Of a DNA stretch of 64,000 nucleotides, positions 18,474-27,611 are shown in pieces. Below the pieces are notes generated by a model that was given only the letters and a program-made list of their open reading frames with translations, was not told where the DNA came from and ran no database searches. Both the position numbers and the translations under genes were made by a program. Each line of letters starts with the position of its first letter. Position 1 is the first letter of the stretch. The DNA is from Saccharibacillus brassicae. GTDB lineage: Bacteria; Bacillota; Bacilli; Paenibacillales; Paenibacillaceae. The stretch lies in the NCBI RefSeq assembly GCF_006542275.1, contig NZ_CP041217.1:1225501-1289500 (forward strand), in the 5' to 3' direction.

Positions 18474-19142
18474 TTAAGGGGCCGAGAAACGGGCCAGCCG
18501 CTTCTCCATCACGTTCTGCAGCGCATTGAGAATCGTGCAGAGAACGAGGTACAAGGCGGCAACTTCGCAGTAGATAAGCAAAGGTTCGTAGGTAGTGGCC
18601 TCGATTTGTTTGGCTACCTGGAACATTTCGATCACGGTGATCGTGTAGGCGAGCGACGTGTCCTTGACCAGGCTGATAAAAGAGTTCGACAGCGGCGGCA
18701 CCGAAACGCGGGCGGCCTGCGGCAGGATGATGCGCCGCAGCGCCTGTCCGCGCGTCATGCCGAGCGAAGAAGCCGCTTCCCACTGTCCGTTCGAGATCGA
18801 CTGGATCGCGGCGCGCACGATCTCGGAGTTGTAGGCGCCCATATTGAGCGTGAAGCCGATGACCGCGGCCGGGAACGGATCGAATTCGACCCCGATGCTC
18901 GGCAGTCCGTAGAAAATGATGAACAGCTGCACGAGCAGCGGCGTCCCCCGGATAATCCATACATAGATGCCGGCAATCTGGCTCAATACCGGGATCTTCC
19001 ACAGCCGCACCAAAGCGACGGCGATCGCCAGCACCAATCCCAGCGCGAACGAGATGAGCGTCAGCGGGATCGTAAACTGCAGGCCGGCTTTGATCATCGG
19101 CCACAGCGAGTCGATCAAAATCTGAATTTTACGTTCGTCCAT
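18474..19142 (-). CDS. tcyB: Amino-acid (cystine-type) ABC transporter permease
   Basis: A 222-residue His/Glu/Gln/Arg-type permease of the HisMQ family. It has about five hydrophobic segments and the conserved loops YVWIIRGTPLLVQLFIIFYGLP and AYNSEIVRAAIQSISNGQWEAASSLGMTRGQALRRIILPQA, the latter being the EAA ATPase contact. A single permease gene suggests a homodimer, as for TcyB. It starts 250 bp after the binding-protein stop; that gap contains no gene or clear terminator that I can see, so one transcript is likely. Confidence 0.87.
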   Translation of the reverse strand: MDERKIQILIDSLWPMIKAGLQFTIPLTLISFALGLVLAIAVALVRLWKIPVLSQIAGIYVWIIRGTPLLVQLFIIFYGLPSIGVEFDPFPAAVIGFTLNMGAYNSEIVRAAIQSISNGQWEAASSLGMTRGQALRRIILPQAARVSVPPLSNSFISLVKDTSLAYTITVIEMFQVAKQIEATTYEPLLIYCEVAALYLVLCTILNALQNVMEKRLARFSAP

Positions 19143-19392
19143 GCTCCGTTATACCCCTCTCCAGGCAAAATCGTTTTGGGAAAAGACGTCTTCTTCGTCA
19201 TTACACGCAATCGGCGTCTCCGAACAAAAGGAAGGGGGCCGCCTCCGGAATCGCCTGCGCGAATCCGAAGGTAGCCCCGGGCGGTTGAAACCGCGAACGG
19301 CTTCTTCCGTATCAGTAATGCGGATCGAAGCCCGCGGCGCCGAGCGCCTCGTCCCGCTTCAGGTAGGGACGGCAAGCTTGACTCTTACTTGC

Positions 19393-20229
19393 TTACTTGG
19401 ACACGTCTTCGCCGAAATATTTCTCGGAGATCGTCTTGTACGTGCCGTCTTCGTGCATGTCGGCCAGCGCTTTGTTGACTGCTTCGATCAGCTCCGGCTG
19501 GTTCTTGGCGAATACGCCGCCGCTTTGCGAAGCGTCGTCGGCTTCGGCCACGACTTTGAGCGCGATGTCCGGTTTTTGTTTCTTCAGATCGAGGAACGAC
19601 AGGTTATCGTTGATCGTCGCGTCGACGCGGCCGGAGTTCAGCAGGCCGATCGCCTGGTTGAAGCCTTCGATCGGCACGATCTCGGCGCCGTTCTCTTTGG
19701 CGATGTCAGCGAGGTTGCTGGTCAGCGACTGGGCGGACTTTTTGCCTTTGAGATCGGCCAGCGATTGGATGTCCGTGTTGTCTTCGCGCACGATCAGGAC
19801 CGCGCCGGAAGAAATGTACGGATCGGAGAAATCATATTTTTCTTTGCGATCGTCGCGGATCGAGACTTCGTTGAATACGGCGTTGAAGCGTCCGGCGTCG
19901 ATGCCGGCCAGCAGGCTGTCCCACGGCGCTTCCACGAATTCGGCTTCCACGCCGAGACGCTTGGCCACTTCGCGGGCGATCTCCACGTCGAAGCCGGTCA
20001 ATGCGCCGCTTGCGTCGTGGAAAGTGAACGGGGCGTACGTGCCTTCGGTTCCGATGACCATCTTGCCGTCGGACTTGATCTTCTCCAGCGCATTGGCTGC
20101 CGCGGCCGGCTTCTCTTCCGCCGTACCCGCGTTATTCGTAGCGGCCGGGCTGCTTCCGTTGCTGCCGCAGGCGGCGAGCATCAGGGTCATCAGGATGGCA
20201 ACAAGGCCGAGCAAAGTCGCTTTTTTCAT
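19393..20229 (-). CDS. tcyA: Cystine-type amino-acid-binding lipoprotein
   Basis: A 278-residue periplasmic-binding-protein-like lipoprotein. The signal peptide ends MLAAC with lipid-attachment C21, followed by a Ser/Asn/Ala tether. The body has the family-3 pattern: GTYAPFTFHDASGALTGFDVEIAREVAKRLG, WDSLLAGIDAGRFNAV, and DRKEKYDFSDPYISSGAVLIV. The stretch GKKSAQSLTSNLADIAKENGAEI matches the B. subtilis TcyA/YckK style as I remember it. The ATG at 20229 follows GGAGGAATTCACCC. A near-consensus promoter stands 62 bp upstream. Confidence 0.87.
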   Translation of the reverse strand: MKKATLLGLVAILMTLMLAACGSNGSSPAATNNAGTAEEKPAAAANALEKIKSDGKMVIGTEGTYAPFTFHDASGALTGFDVEIAREVAKRLGVEAEFVEAPWDSLLAGIDAGRFNAVFNEVSIRDDRKEKYDFSDPYISSGAVLIVREDNTDIQSLADLKGKKSAQSLTSNLADIAKENGAEIVPIEGFNQAIGLLNSGRVDATINDNLSFLDLKKQKPDIALKVVAEADDASQSGGVFAKNQPELIEAVNKALADMHEDGTYKTISEKYFGEDVSK

Positions 20230-20290
20230 GGGTGAATTCCTCCGATTGTGTCTAATGGATGTACAGTACAAGTAGGTCGTGCAAGATTGA

Positions 20291-20319
20291 ATTTTATACC
20301 CTTACCTTATGAAAGTCAA
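20291..20319 (-). promoter_or_regulatory. Sigma-A promoter of the cystine-type importer operon
   Basis: TTGACT, a 17-bp spacer and TAAAAT on the minus strand. The surroundings are AT-rich compared with the window. Confidence 0.75.
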
Positions 20320-20593
20320 TGGGGTTTCGTATAATTCCCATTCATTTTATCGGCTTTAGATCGAACATTCCGAATCCGCCCTTTTCGCCTTCTTCTTACC
20401 GCGCTTATTTCTCTCTTATTTTTACAGCGTGAAGGGAACCGGTTTCGTTTAAGTATATACATAGATCTGTCTTGCTTGGGCCGTAGTCCCCCTTACCCTC
20501 GACCCGGTCTCCGCACCTCTCCGGATAGGCAGCGGAGCGGCGTTTGCCGCAAGCTTCTCTTGCCGGAAGCATACTTTCACTAGGAGGATGTTC

Positions 20594-21688
20594 ATGTTCA
20601 AGAATCGCTTTTTCGTCGCGGGAGCGGGCGTCGCCCTGGTCCTGCTCATCATTCTCCTGGGAACGATGGTCAAATTCATCTTCACGCCGGTCGTATCGCT
20701 GGTCAGTTCGCTCGTCGTTCCCCTGCTGATCGCAGCTTTCTTCTATTACCCGCTGCGTCCGCTCGTCCGGTTCCTCGAACGCAAAAAATTGAAGCGCTCC
20801 TGGTCGGTCATGCTGATCTTCGTAGTCTTCATCCTGCTGATCGTCGGCGCTTCGTTCTGGGTATGGCCTACCCTGCGCGACCAGGTGGAGAGCTTCGTGA
20901 CCAACGCGCCGCAGCTCGCGCAGGACGCGGTATACCAGCTCCAGCAGCTGCAGCACAATCCGACGTTCAGCCGCTTCCTTCCGAGCGATGCCGGCCAGAA
21001 CCAGGAACTGCTCGACCGCCTGTCGGGCGTACTCGATACGTCGCTGACCTGGCTGTCGGATAATATTACCGGCATGTTCTCGTTCCTGTCGAGCTTCGTG
21101 CTCGTCATCGCGACGTTCCCGATCCTGCTCTACTTCCTGCTCCGCGACGATCACAAGCTTCCTCCGTACCTGATGAAGCTGTTCCCGGCGAACAACAAGG
21201 AAGACGGCAAAGCAATGCTCGGCGAAATGGACGATGCGCTGAACGGCTTCATCGCCGGGCGCGTCATCGTCAACCTGATGCTGTGCGTGCTGCTGTATAT
21301 CGGCTTCCTCATTATCGGGCTGCCGTACTCGCTGCTGCTCGTCATCATCTCGTTCTTCCTGAACTTTATTCCGTTCATCGGTGCCTTCCTCGCCGGCGTT
21401 CCGGTCGGCATCGTCGGCCTGATCGAATCGCCGAGCATGGCGCTCTGGTCGATCGTGATCGTCGTCGTGGCCCAGTTGGTCCAGAACAACCTGCTCGAAC
21501 CGCTCGTCTTCGGCAAGCAGCTCGACATGCACCCGCTGACCGTCATCGTGCTGCTGCTCGTCGGCGGCGACGTTATGGGCATTCTGGGCATGCTGATCTG
21601 CATCCCGATCTACATGGTCGTCAAGATCGCAATTCGCCACATTTACCAGATGTACATCAAGAGCAAGATCAAGCACACGCTAAACTGA
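20594..21688 (+). CDS. AI-2E family transporter (YtvI/PerM type)
   Basis: A 364-residue polytopic membrane protein of the AI-2E/UPF0118 family. About eight hydrophobic segments are seen: two near the N terminus, one at about 60-85, and a C-terminal cluster including IGLPYSLLLVIISFFLNFIPFIGAFLAGVPVGIVGLI and VGGDVMGILGMLICIPIYMVVKI. A soluble loop occupies about 95-160. The family includes AI-2 exporters and Na+/H+ antiporters, so the substrate is open. The ATG at 20594 is preferred: the AGGAGG at 20582 is six bases before it, whereas the ATG at 20588 directly abuts the ribosome site. Confidence 0.9.
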   Translation: MFKNRFFVAGAGVALVLLIILLGTMVKFIFTPVVSLVSSLVVPLLIAAFFYYPLRPLVRFLERKKLKRSWSVMLIFVVFILLIVGASFWVWPTLRDQVESFVTNAPQLAQDAVYQLQQLQHNPTFSRFLPSDAGQNQELLDRLSGVLDTSLTWLSDNITGMFSFLSSFVLVIATFPILLYFLLRDDHKLPPYLMKLFPANNKEDGKAMLGEMDDALNGFIAGRVIVNLMLCVLLYIGFLIIGLPYSLLLVIISFFLNFIPFIGAFLAGVPVGIVGLIESPSMALWSIVIVVVAQLVQNNLLEPLVFGKQLDMHPLTVIVLLLVGGDVMGILGMLICIPIYMVVKIAIRHIYQMYIKSKIKHTLN

Positions 21689-21727
21689 AGCCGGCCGTTC
21701 TCCCTGCGGGAGAGCGGCTTTTTTTGT
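21689..21727 (+). terminator. Terminator after the AI-2E family gene
   Basis: CCGTTCTCCC and GGGAGAGCGG form a stem with a TGC loop, and a seven-T run follows. Confidence 0.9.
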
Positions 21728-21909
21728 TTTGAAACAATTTTGAAAAAAAGATTGACTTTTATAAAAAACCCCTTGCCAGGCGGTTTAGAATCTCTTGGCG
21801 TGTGTAAATATGAAGCATGGCAGGAACATCGAAGCCTTGGAACAGCCCCATCGACGAATAACCAACACAACGAAATTCTACATTTCGACAACCACGAGGA
21901 GGTAACATC

Positions 21910-23064
21910 ATGAACAACAAAATCGTAGGCGTGTTCAATTCGGAAAGAGACGCTTCCCATGCAATCGAGGACCTGAAGAAATCGGGCTACAGCACGAACG
22001 ACATCTCGGTCATTACCCGGGACAAGAAAGACATGCGCAAGCTTGAAGACGAAACGGGAACCATGGCTCCCGAAGGCGCGGCAGGCGGCGCGGCTACCGG
22101 CGGCGTGCTCGGCGGTATCGGCGGCCTGCTGGCCGGTCTCGGCGCACTCGCCATTCCGGGCATCGGCCCGCTGCTGGCGGCAGGCCCGCTCGCGGCCACG
22201 CTTGCCGGAGCAGCGGTCGGCGCGGCAGGCGGCGGACTCGTCGGCGGTCTGATCGGCCTCGGCATTCCCGAGAACGAAGCGAAGGAATACGATGAAGCGG
22301 TCGACAGCGGCGGCATCCTCGTCATCGTCGATTCGGAAGATGCGAAGCGCGGCGAAATCTCCCGCATTTTCCGGGACAACAATTCCACGAACCGACGGCA
22401 CGAGATGGACATGAAGGGCGGCCTGGCCAGCGGAACGATGATGAACGACTCGACTTCCGATCCGGCGGTGGCCCGCGATACGATGGCCGAAGATACGCTG
22501 TACCGCGATACGCCGGCGATGGGCGCGACGAACCTCGACGCGAACCGTATGGACGGAACGCCGGTCGGCGACCGCGGACTTGCAAGCCCGGCCGATCTCG
22601 ATCTGGACCAGCATCGGGCCGGCCTTGATTCGGACAATCATGACGAAGCCCGCAAGCTGCAGCTGCGTGAAGAACAGCTCGACGTGACGACGAACACGGT
22701 GCGCAGCGGCGAAGTCGGCGTACACAAGGAAATCGTCGAAGAGCAGAAATCGATCGACGTTCCGGTCAGCCACGAAGAAGTCGTGATCGAACGCCGTGCG
22801 GTGAACAACGTGCCGACCGACGAGCCGGTCGGCATGGACGAGACGATTCGCGTGCCGCTCACCGAAGAGCAGGTCGAAGTGAACAAACGCAACGTCGTCA
22901 CCGGCGAAGTCGAAGTTCACAAACGCGAAGTGCATGAAACGGAGCAGGTTCGCGATACGCTGCGCCGCGAAGAAGCGCGCGTCGACAAAGACGGCCGCGT
23001 GGAAGTGCGCGACGGCGCGGACGCCGACAAGCTGAGAGAAAACGCGACGACACGTCGTCCGTAA
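21910..23064 (+). CDS. General stress protein with YflT and DUF2382 (YsnF/AvaK) domains, copy 1
   Basis: A 384-residue protein. Residues 1-55 form a YflT/17M-type domain (VGVFNSERDASHAIEDLKKSGYSTNDISVITR). A very Gly/Ala-rich, hydrophobic glycine-zipper-like stretch follows at about 57-125, which could associate with membrane. A polar linker leads to the C-terminal DUF2382 domain (about 250-370), with the repeated EQLDV..VRSGEVGVHKEIVEEQKSIDVPVSHEEVVIERRAV and VPLTEEQVEVNKRNVVTGEVEVHKREV pattern. Such proteins are stress-induced in Bacillales; the molecular role is unknown. GAGGAGG precedes the ATG. A tandem paralogue follows. Confidence 0.9.
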   Translation: MNNKIVGVFNSERDASHAIEDLKKSGYSTNDISVITRDKKDMRKLEDETGTMAPEGAAGGAATGGVLGGIGGLLAGLGALAIPGIGPLLAAGPLAATLAGAAVGAAGGGLVGGLIGLGIPENEAKEYDEAVDSGGILVIVDSEDAKRGEISRIFRDNNSTNRRHEMDMKGGLASGTMMNDSTSDPAVARDTMAEDTLYRDTPAMGATNLDANRMDGTPVGDRGLASPADLDLDQHRAGLDSDNHDEARKLQLREEQLDVTTNTVRSGEVGVHKEIVEEQKSIDVPVSHEEVVIERRAVNNVPTDEPVGMDETIRVPLTEEQVEVNKRNVVTGEVEVHKREVHETEQVRDTLRREEARVDKDGRVEVRDGADADKLRENATTRRP

Positions 23065-23113
23065 CGAGGCTGTGCGACCGCACACCGGAACCCGTTAAGC
23101 GATCCCGAAGAGA

Positions 23114-23170
23114 AAGCGCCGCTTCCCCCGCATCCTGATCAGGCTTCCATGACAGGAAGCGGCGCCCTTT
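23114..23170 (+). terminator. Hairpin/terminator after stress protein copy 1
   Basis: GCGCCGCTTCC and GGAAGCGGCGC are exact complements with a 28-base loop, followed by CCCTTTCC. A second stem, CGCGAATAAGCCCG with CGGGCTTGTTCGCG, lies at 23178-23217. Confidence 0.65.
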
Positions 23171-23223
23171 CCGAACGCGAATAAGCCCGGCTGGACTACA
23201 GCTCGGGCTTGTTCGCGTATTCG

Positions 23224-23242
23224 GGGCGATCGCCCTTTTTTA
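23224..23242 (+). terminator. Short terminator-like hairpin in the leader of stress protein copy 2
   Basis: The perfect palindrome GGGCGATCGCCC is followed directly by six T, 48 bp before the start codon of the next gene. It could terminate read-through or act as an attenuator. Confidence 0.5.
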
Positions 23243-23289
23243 CCCGTGCAAGATTTGCCCATTCAAGTTCCACCAAGGAGGATGACAAG

Positions 23290-24606
23290 ATGGAGACTCA
23301 AAAAGTAGCGGGCATCTTTCTGACGCAGCGCGAAGCTTCCGAAGCGATCGAGGAGCTGAAGCGGTACGGCTATGACGCCGACGATATTTCCGTCATTTCC
23401 AAAGACCATCAGGATGCGGCCGCGATCGGCGAACAGACCGGCACCAAAGCACCCGAAGGCGCCGCCGGAGGCGCGACGGCCGGAGGTATCCTGGGCGGCG
23501 TAGGCGGACTTCTGGCCGGACTCGGCGCGCTGGCGATTCCCGGCATCGGGCCGCTGCTCGCGGCGGGCCCGATCGCGACGGCGCTGGCCGGCATCGCCGT
23601 CGGCGCGACCGGCGGCGGGCTCGTCGGCGGCCTGATCGGCCTCGGCATTCCCGAAGAAGACGCGAAAGCGTACGATCAGCAGATCGGCGGCGGGCGCATG
23701 CTGGTGCTCGTCGATACGACAAGCGACCGCAAAGAAGAAGTCGAGGACATCTTCCGCCGGCATTACGCGCTGAACCATACCCGTCTGGGCGCGGACGGCG
23801 ACAACGACAACCTGACCGTCGCCGCGCCGCACGCTTCGGAGCGCGAAGCGGCCGATGTTCATGAGACGGCTGACGTTCGCGGTACAGCCGATGTTCGCGA
23901 CACAGTCGATGTTCGCGGTACAGCCGATGTTCGTGACACAGTCGATGTTCGCGGTACAGCCGATGTTCGCGACACAGCGCCGCTCGGCGTAATCGACGGA
24001 ATCGGGCAGCAGGAGCGGGATTCCGCTTATCCGGCCGATACCGGCCGCGATACGGAAGCCTCCCTGCAGCGCGAACTGGAGATGCACGCCGACCACAGTA
24101 CAGACCGTGACGCAGACCGCGACACAGACCGCGACGCGATCCAGCTGCGGGCCGAACAGCTCGATATCGACAAAAAGCAGGTTCGCACCGGCGAAGTCGA
24201 AGTCCGCAAAGAAATCGTTCACGAGGAAAAAGTGATCCGGGTACCGGTCAGCCACGAAGAAGTCGTGATCGAGCGGCGCGCGGTCAACGGCGAAGCGACG
24301 GACGAACAGATCGGCCGCGACGAGACGATTCGGATCCCGGTCAGCGAAGAGCGCATCGAAGTAAACAAGCGCAGCGTCGTGACCGGCGAAGTCGACGTCT
24401 ACAAGCAGGAAGTCGAAGAAACGCGGCATATCGAAGAGACGCTGCGGCATGAAGAAGCGCGGGTCGAACAGACCGGGCACGCGGCGGTCGACGAAACTTT
24501 GTCCGGCGAAGCGGCCGAACGGCGGCCGTCTGCGGGCTTGCCTTCTTCCCCGCCGGCGACCGATGCGGCCTCCCTGCCGCCGCGCAGCGAACGTCCAAGA
24601 CGTTAA
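23290..24606 (+). CDS. General stress protein with YflT and DUF2382 domains, copy 2, with internal minisatellite
   Basis: A 438-residue paralogue of the preceding gene with the same order: YflT domain (1-60), Gly-rich zipper segment (about 60-125), linker, DUF2382 domain (about 295-405), and a short Pro/Ser-rich tail. The linker is longer than in copy 1 and contains about seven tandem hexapeptides of the type DVRGTA/DVRDTV (bases 23851-23982), followed by TDRDADRDTDRDA. The start is the ATG after AAGGAGGATGACAAG. It has its own leader with hairpins, so the copies may be separately controlled. Confidence 0.9.
   Translation: METQKVAGIFLTQREASEAIEELKRYGYDADDISVISKDHQDAAAIGEQTGTKAPEGAAGGATAGGILGGVGGLLAGLGALAIPGIGPLLAAGPIATALAGIAVGATGGGLVGGLIGLGIPEEDAKAYDQQIGGGRMLVLVDTTSDRKEEVEDIFRRHYALNHTRLGADGDNDNLTVAAPHASEREAADVHETADVRGTADVRDTVDVRGTADVRDTVDVRGTADVRDTAPLGVIDGIGQQERDSAYPADTGRDTEASLQRELEMHADHSTDRDADRDTDRDAIQLRAEQLDIDKKQVRTGEVEVRKEIVHEEKVIRVPVSHEEVVIERRAVNGEATDEQIGRDETIRIPVSEERIEVNKRSVVTGEVDVYKQEVEETRHIEETLRHEEARVEQTGHAAVDETLSGEAAERRPSAGLPSSPPATDAASLPPRSERPRR
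23851..23982 (+). repeat. In-frame 18/36-bp minisatellite in stress protein copy 2
   Basis: An 18-bp unit close to GATGTTCGCGGTACAGCC repeats about seven times; alternate units (RGTA and RDTV) give a 36-bp higher-order period starting at about 23887, 23923 and 23959. Copy 1 of the gene has no such array. Confidence 0.92.
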
Positions 24607-24636
24607 CGCCCTTGCTGCAATTTGCAGTCCTCTATC

Positions 24637-24660
24637 TGCCGGCTCCGGCCGGCTTTTTCC
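24637..24660 (+). terminator. Terminator after stress protein copy 2
   Basis: GCCGG and CCGGC arms are followed by five T. A second hairpin, GCGGAACGTTCCG with CGGACGTTCCGC, follows at 24660-24692. Confidence 0.55.
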
Positions 24661-24755
24661 GCGGAACGTTCCGTGTATGCGGACGTTCCGCTTTGTCGCG
24701 CCTTTCTTCGGCGCTGCTGCCGTATTCCTATTCCCTATCGAAAGAGGTTGACGAC

Positions 24756-25745
24756 ATGACAGAACTTAATACCCGCTCCGAGATCCGGTGGGCGATCTTC
24801 GGACCCGGACAGATTGCCGGCGATTTCGCTTCCGCGATCCGCGCGGTGTGCGGAAGTATCGAGGCGGTCGGCGCCCGCAGCCTGGACAAAGCCCAAGCGT
24901 TCGCCCGCGAACACGATATTGCCAAAAGCTACGGAAGCCTGGACGAACTGCTGGACGACCCCGCCGTCGACGTCGTCTATATCGCCACGCCGCACAATAC
25001 GCACCACGAATTCATCCTGCGCGCGCTCGAAAAAGGCAAGCACGTCTTCTGCGAAAAAGCGATTACGCTGAACGGCGCCCAGCTTGCGGAAGCGGTCGAA
25101 GCCGCCCAATCGCGAGGTCTCGTGCTGGCCGAAGCGATGACCGTCTACCATATGCCGCTGTACCGGGAACTGCTTGACCTGCTTGCAGGCGGCAAACTCG
25201 GCGCGATCAAAAGTATCCACGTGGAAATGGGCGACGCCAAAGAATACCATCCGGGCAACCGCTTCTTCAATCCGGATCTGGCCGGCGGGGTGCTGCTCGA
25301 CATGGGTACGTACGCGCTGTCGCTTGTCAAGATGTTCATGCCGGGCGGTCCCGACCGTTTCCTCACGGACGTACGCAAAGCGGATACCTGCGTCGACGAA
25401 GAAGCGTTCATCCGGCTGCACGGCGGACTCGGCGAATCGGCTTCGGTCTCGATCAGCTTTTTGGCCGATACCGGGCATGTCGCCTTTATCGTCTGCGAAC
25501 GCGGCACGATCCTGATCAAAGATTTCACCCGCGCCGTGCGCGCCCTCATCTCGTACGAAGACGGGACGACGGAGACGATTCCGGCCGGCGAACGCGCCGA
25601 AGCGCTGTCGTACGAAGTGCGCGATTTCAACGCCTGGGTTCAGGGCGGCGAGACGCCTTCCACGCTCGGCTGGTCGATCGGCGTCATGGCGATGATGGAT
25701 CAGGCGCGCAGCAGTTGGGGACTCCGCTATCCCGACGAAGTTTGA
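24756..25745 (+). CDS. Gfo/Idh/MocA family oxidoreductase
   Basis: A 329-residue NAD(P)-dependent dehydrogenase. The Rossmann motif is IFGPGQIAGDFASAI, the acidic catalytic-site loop is VFCEKAITLN (Lys of the EKP motif kept, Pro replaced by Ala), and the C-terminal substrate domain contains GDAKEYHPGNRFFNPDLAGGVLLDMGTYALSL. The sequence is of the trans-dihydrodiol/xylose dehydrogenase-like branch. Substrate unknown, probably a sugar or cyclitol. The ATG at 24756 follows AAGAGGTTGACGAC; a longer in-frame reading from 24612 would start inside the terminator hairpins. It ends at a clear terminator. Confidence 0.9.
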   Translation: MTELNTRSEIRWAIFGPGQIAGDFASAIRAVCGSIEAVGARSLDKAQAFAREHDIAKSYGSLDELLDDPAVDVVYIATPHNTHHEFILRALEKGKHVFCEKAITLNGAQLAEAVEAAQSRGLVLAEAMTVYHMPLYRELLDLLAGGKLGAIKSIHVEMGDAKEYHPGNRFFNPDLAGGVLLDMGTYALSLVKMFMPGGPDRFLTDVRKADTCVDEEAFIRLHGGLGESASVSISFLADTGHVAFIVCERGTILIKDFTRAVRALISYEDGTTETIPAGERAEALSYEVRDFNAWVQGGETPSTLGWSIGVMAMMDQARSSWGLRYPDEV

Positions 25746-25763
25746 GGCATACGTTTTTTCGCA

Positions 25764-25791
25764 GGAGCCCCTACACCGTTAGGGGCTTTTT
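25764..25791 (+). terminator. Terminator after the Gfo/Idh/MocA gene
   Basis: AGCCCCTA and TTAGGGGCT form the stem and a T run follows. Confidence 0.9.
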
Positions 25792-25854
25792 GCCGATAAT
25801 AAATCTAAGTCTGTCATCGCGTACAACCAATTCCATAGATGGGGAAGTGAGCAT

Positions 25855-27366
25855 TTGAGCAATCTCGATCAAGTCATGCATCAGAGAAACAAAATCGTCA
25901 TGTGGATCTTGTGGGCCGTCTTTCTGCTTCTCGGCCTCGCCAGCTTGAACCTGTCGCTTCCGACGCAGCTCGCGGCCGGCGCCATGGGCGTTTTTACGGC
26001 GGTATTTACATGGCTGACGTGGACGGGAAAAGCACAGCCGGTTCTGCCGTATGCGGCCGCCTTGTTCTTCTTCGCCTGCTACGCCCTCGTGCTGACCGAT
26101 ACGATCAACGTGCTAGCGGCGCTGCTGCCGGTCGTGCTGCTGCTGCTCTATCCGCGGGCGCGCTACGTGCTGCTCTACTCGTGCCTGACGGCAATCGCGA
26201 TTTTCGTGTCGTGGCTGCGCGGCGCGGACGTGTTCGTGCCCGAAGGCCGGCTGGTATCACTCATCTTCACGGTCGGCTTGTTCGTCGTCATCGCGGCGAT
26301 CGCGGTCGCGATCGGTTATCTGGGCGAAAAATTGTTCGCCGATTCCGTCCGGCAGCGCCAACGCGCGGAAGCCGACGCCGAGCAGCTTGAGCGGGTATTT
26401 GCCCAAATCAAGTCGGCGGTCGATCAACTCGGGAAGTTCGCCCACAAGTCCAAAGAAAACATTACGCTGAACGAACTGATTACCGGCGAGATCACGAACG
26501 CTTTTGCCCAGGTGGCGGAAGGCGCGGAGAGTCAGGCCGGCAGCGTATCGGGCATCTCGGACAAAATGTCGGCCAGCGACGTGGAGATCGAAGGCGTCGT
26601 GCAGAACTCGTCGATCATGCGCGACCTGTCCGCCCATACGGCGAGCGTCACGCAGGAAGGCGCCAGCCGCATGGGCGACCTGCGCGAACAGATCGATCAG
26701 GTCTACTCGGTTATGAGCGATACGGCGCATGACATGGAGCTGTTCCGCGAACAGAACCGCCAGATCGCCCAGATTCTGACGACGATCTCCGAGATCGCCA
26801 GCCAGACGAACCTGCTGGCGCTGAACGCCGCGATCGAAGCGGCCCGGGCCGGCGACGCCGGACGCGGATTCGCCGTCGTGTCCGACGAAGTGCGCAAGCT
26901 GGCCGAGCATTCGCGCGAGTCCGCCGAACAGATCGGCGGCATCCTCGGCGAGCTGCAGAGCGGCACGGAACGGCTTATGAGCCAGGTGAACCGCGGCCGC
27001 GAAGCGGCGGAGAGCAGTCTGGCCGCCGCCCGGCGCTCCGAAGACGTGCTGACCGAGATCAACGAGAACACGCACAAACTGCTGGATCAGGCAGGCGAAG
27101 TCGAACTGCGCTCCGAGAAGATGAAAGCCTCGTCTTCCGAAGTTACCGATCAGACCGCCGCCATCTCCACGATCACGAAGCAGACCAGCTCCGCCATGGA
27201 AGAGATTCTGGCCGGCATGAGCGAACAGAAATACATCACCGACCAGATGGCGGGCAGCTTCGGCCAGCTGGAGAAGCTGATCGGCGATCTGCAGGATCTG
27301 ACCGCGGCCCCGGACCGGGAAGATGCTCAAAGTTCGCTGTCCGTCTCGTCCGGCACGAGCGGATAA
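25855..27366 (+). CDS. Methyl-accepting chemotaxis protein with an integral-membrane N-terminal domain
   Basis: A 503-residue chemoreceptor. Instead of a periplasmic ligand domain, residues 14-165 form about six hydrophobic helices with very short loops. A coiled coil follows, with no clear HAMP, and then the signalling domain with the tip [43 protein letters not shown]. This fits receptors that sense membrane state or small hydrophobic cues, as proposed for DUF4077-type MCPs; that role is inference. The start is TTG, with GGGGAAG upstream. Confidence 0.9.
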   Translation: MSNLDQVMHQRNKIVMWILWAVFLLLGLASLNLSLPTQLAAGAMGVFTAVFTWLTWTGKAQPVLPYAAALFFFACYALVLTDTINVLAALLPVVLLLLYPRARYVLLYSCLTAIAIFVSWLRGADVFVPEGRLVSLIFTVGLFVVIAAIAVAIGYLGEKLFADSVRQRQRAEADAEQLERVFAQIKSAVDQLGKFAHKSKENITLNELITGEITNAFAQVAEGAESQAGSVSGISDKMSASDVEIEGVVQNSSIMRDLSAHTASVTQEGASRMGDLREQIDQVYSVMSDTAHDMELFREQNRQIAQILTTISEIASQTNLLALNAAIEAARAGDAGRGFAVVSDEVRKLAEHSRESAEQIGGILGELQSGTERLMSQVNRGREAAESSLAAARRSEDVLTEINENTHKLLDQAGEVELRSEKMKASSSEVTDQTAAISTITKQTSSAMEEILAGMSEQKYITDQMAGSFGQLEKLIGDLQDLTAAPDREDAQSSLSVSSGTSG

Positions 27367-27420
27367 AGACCGGCTTCGGCGGGCGGGTTCGGTCGGCCTG
27401 ACCGGCCAGAGCCGACTCGG

Positions 27421-27442
27421 CTGGCTTGGCTTGGCTTGGCTT
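27421..27442 (+). repeat. Short GGCTT pentanucleotide run
   Basis: About four tandem TGGCT/GGCTT pentamers lie just after the chemoreceptor gene, before the shared terminator. Noncoding. Confidence 0.7.
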
Positions 27443-27512
27443 AACCGAATGGCCCGGATTGGCTGGATGCGACGCCTGGAAGCTGCGGGTTCGGCCGATC
27501 TTTTATTCTGAA

Positions 27513-27562
27513 CAAAAAAGGCAAATCCCGCGCGAACGCTCGCGCAGGATTTGCCTTTTTTT
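27513..27562. terminator. Bidirectional terminator between convergent chemoreceptor and peptidase genes
   Basis: AAAAGGCAAATCC and GGATTTGCCTTTT frame a CGCGCGAACGCTCGCGC inner hairpin, with A and T runs on the two sides. Confidence 0.93.
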
Positions 27563-27611
27563 GCCGAATGCCCCGTCTCAACGCTCACCCGATATACCCG
27601 ATTCACCCGGT

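Noticed and set aside
20300-20345. SAM or T-box riboswitch before the cystine-type importer
   Set aside because: The leader is short (under 65 bases from promoter to start) and no riboswitch core or anti-terminator was seen.
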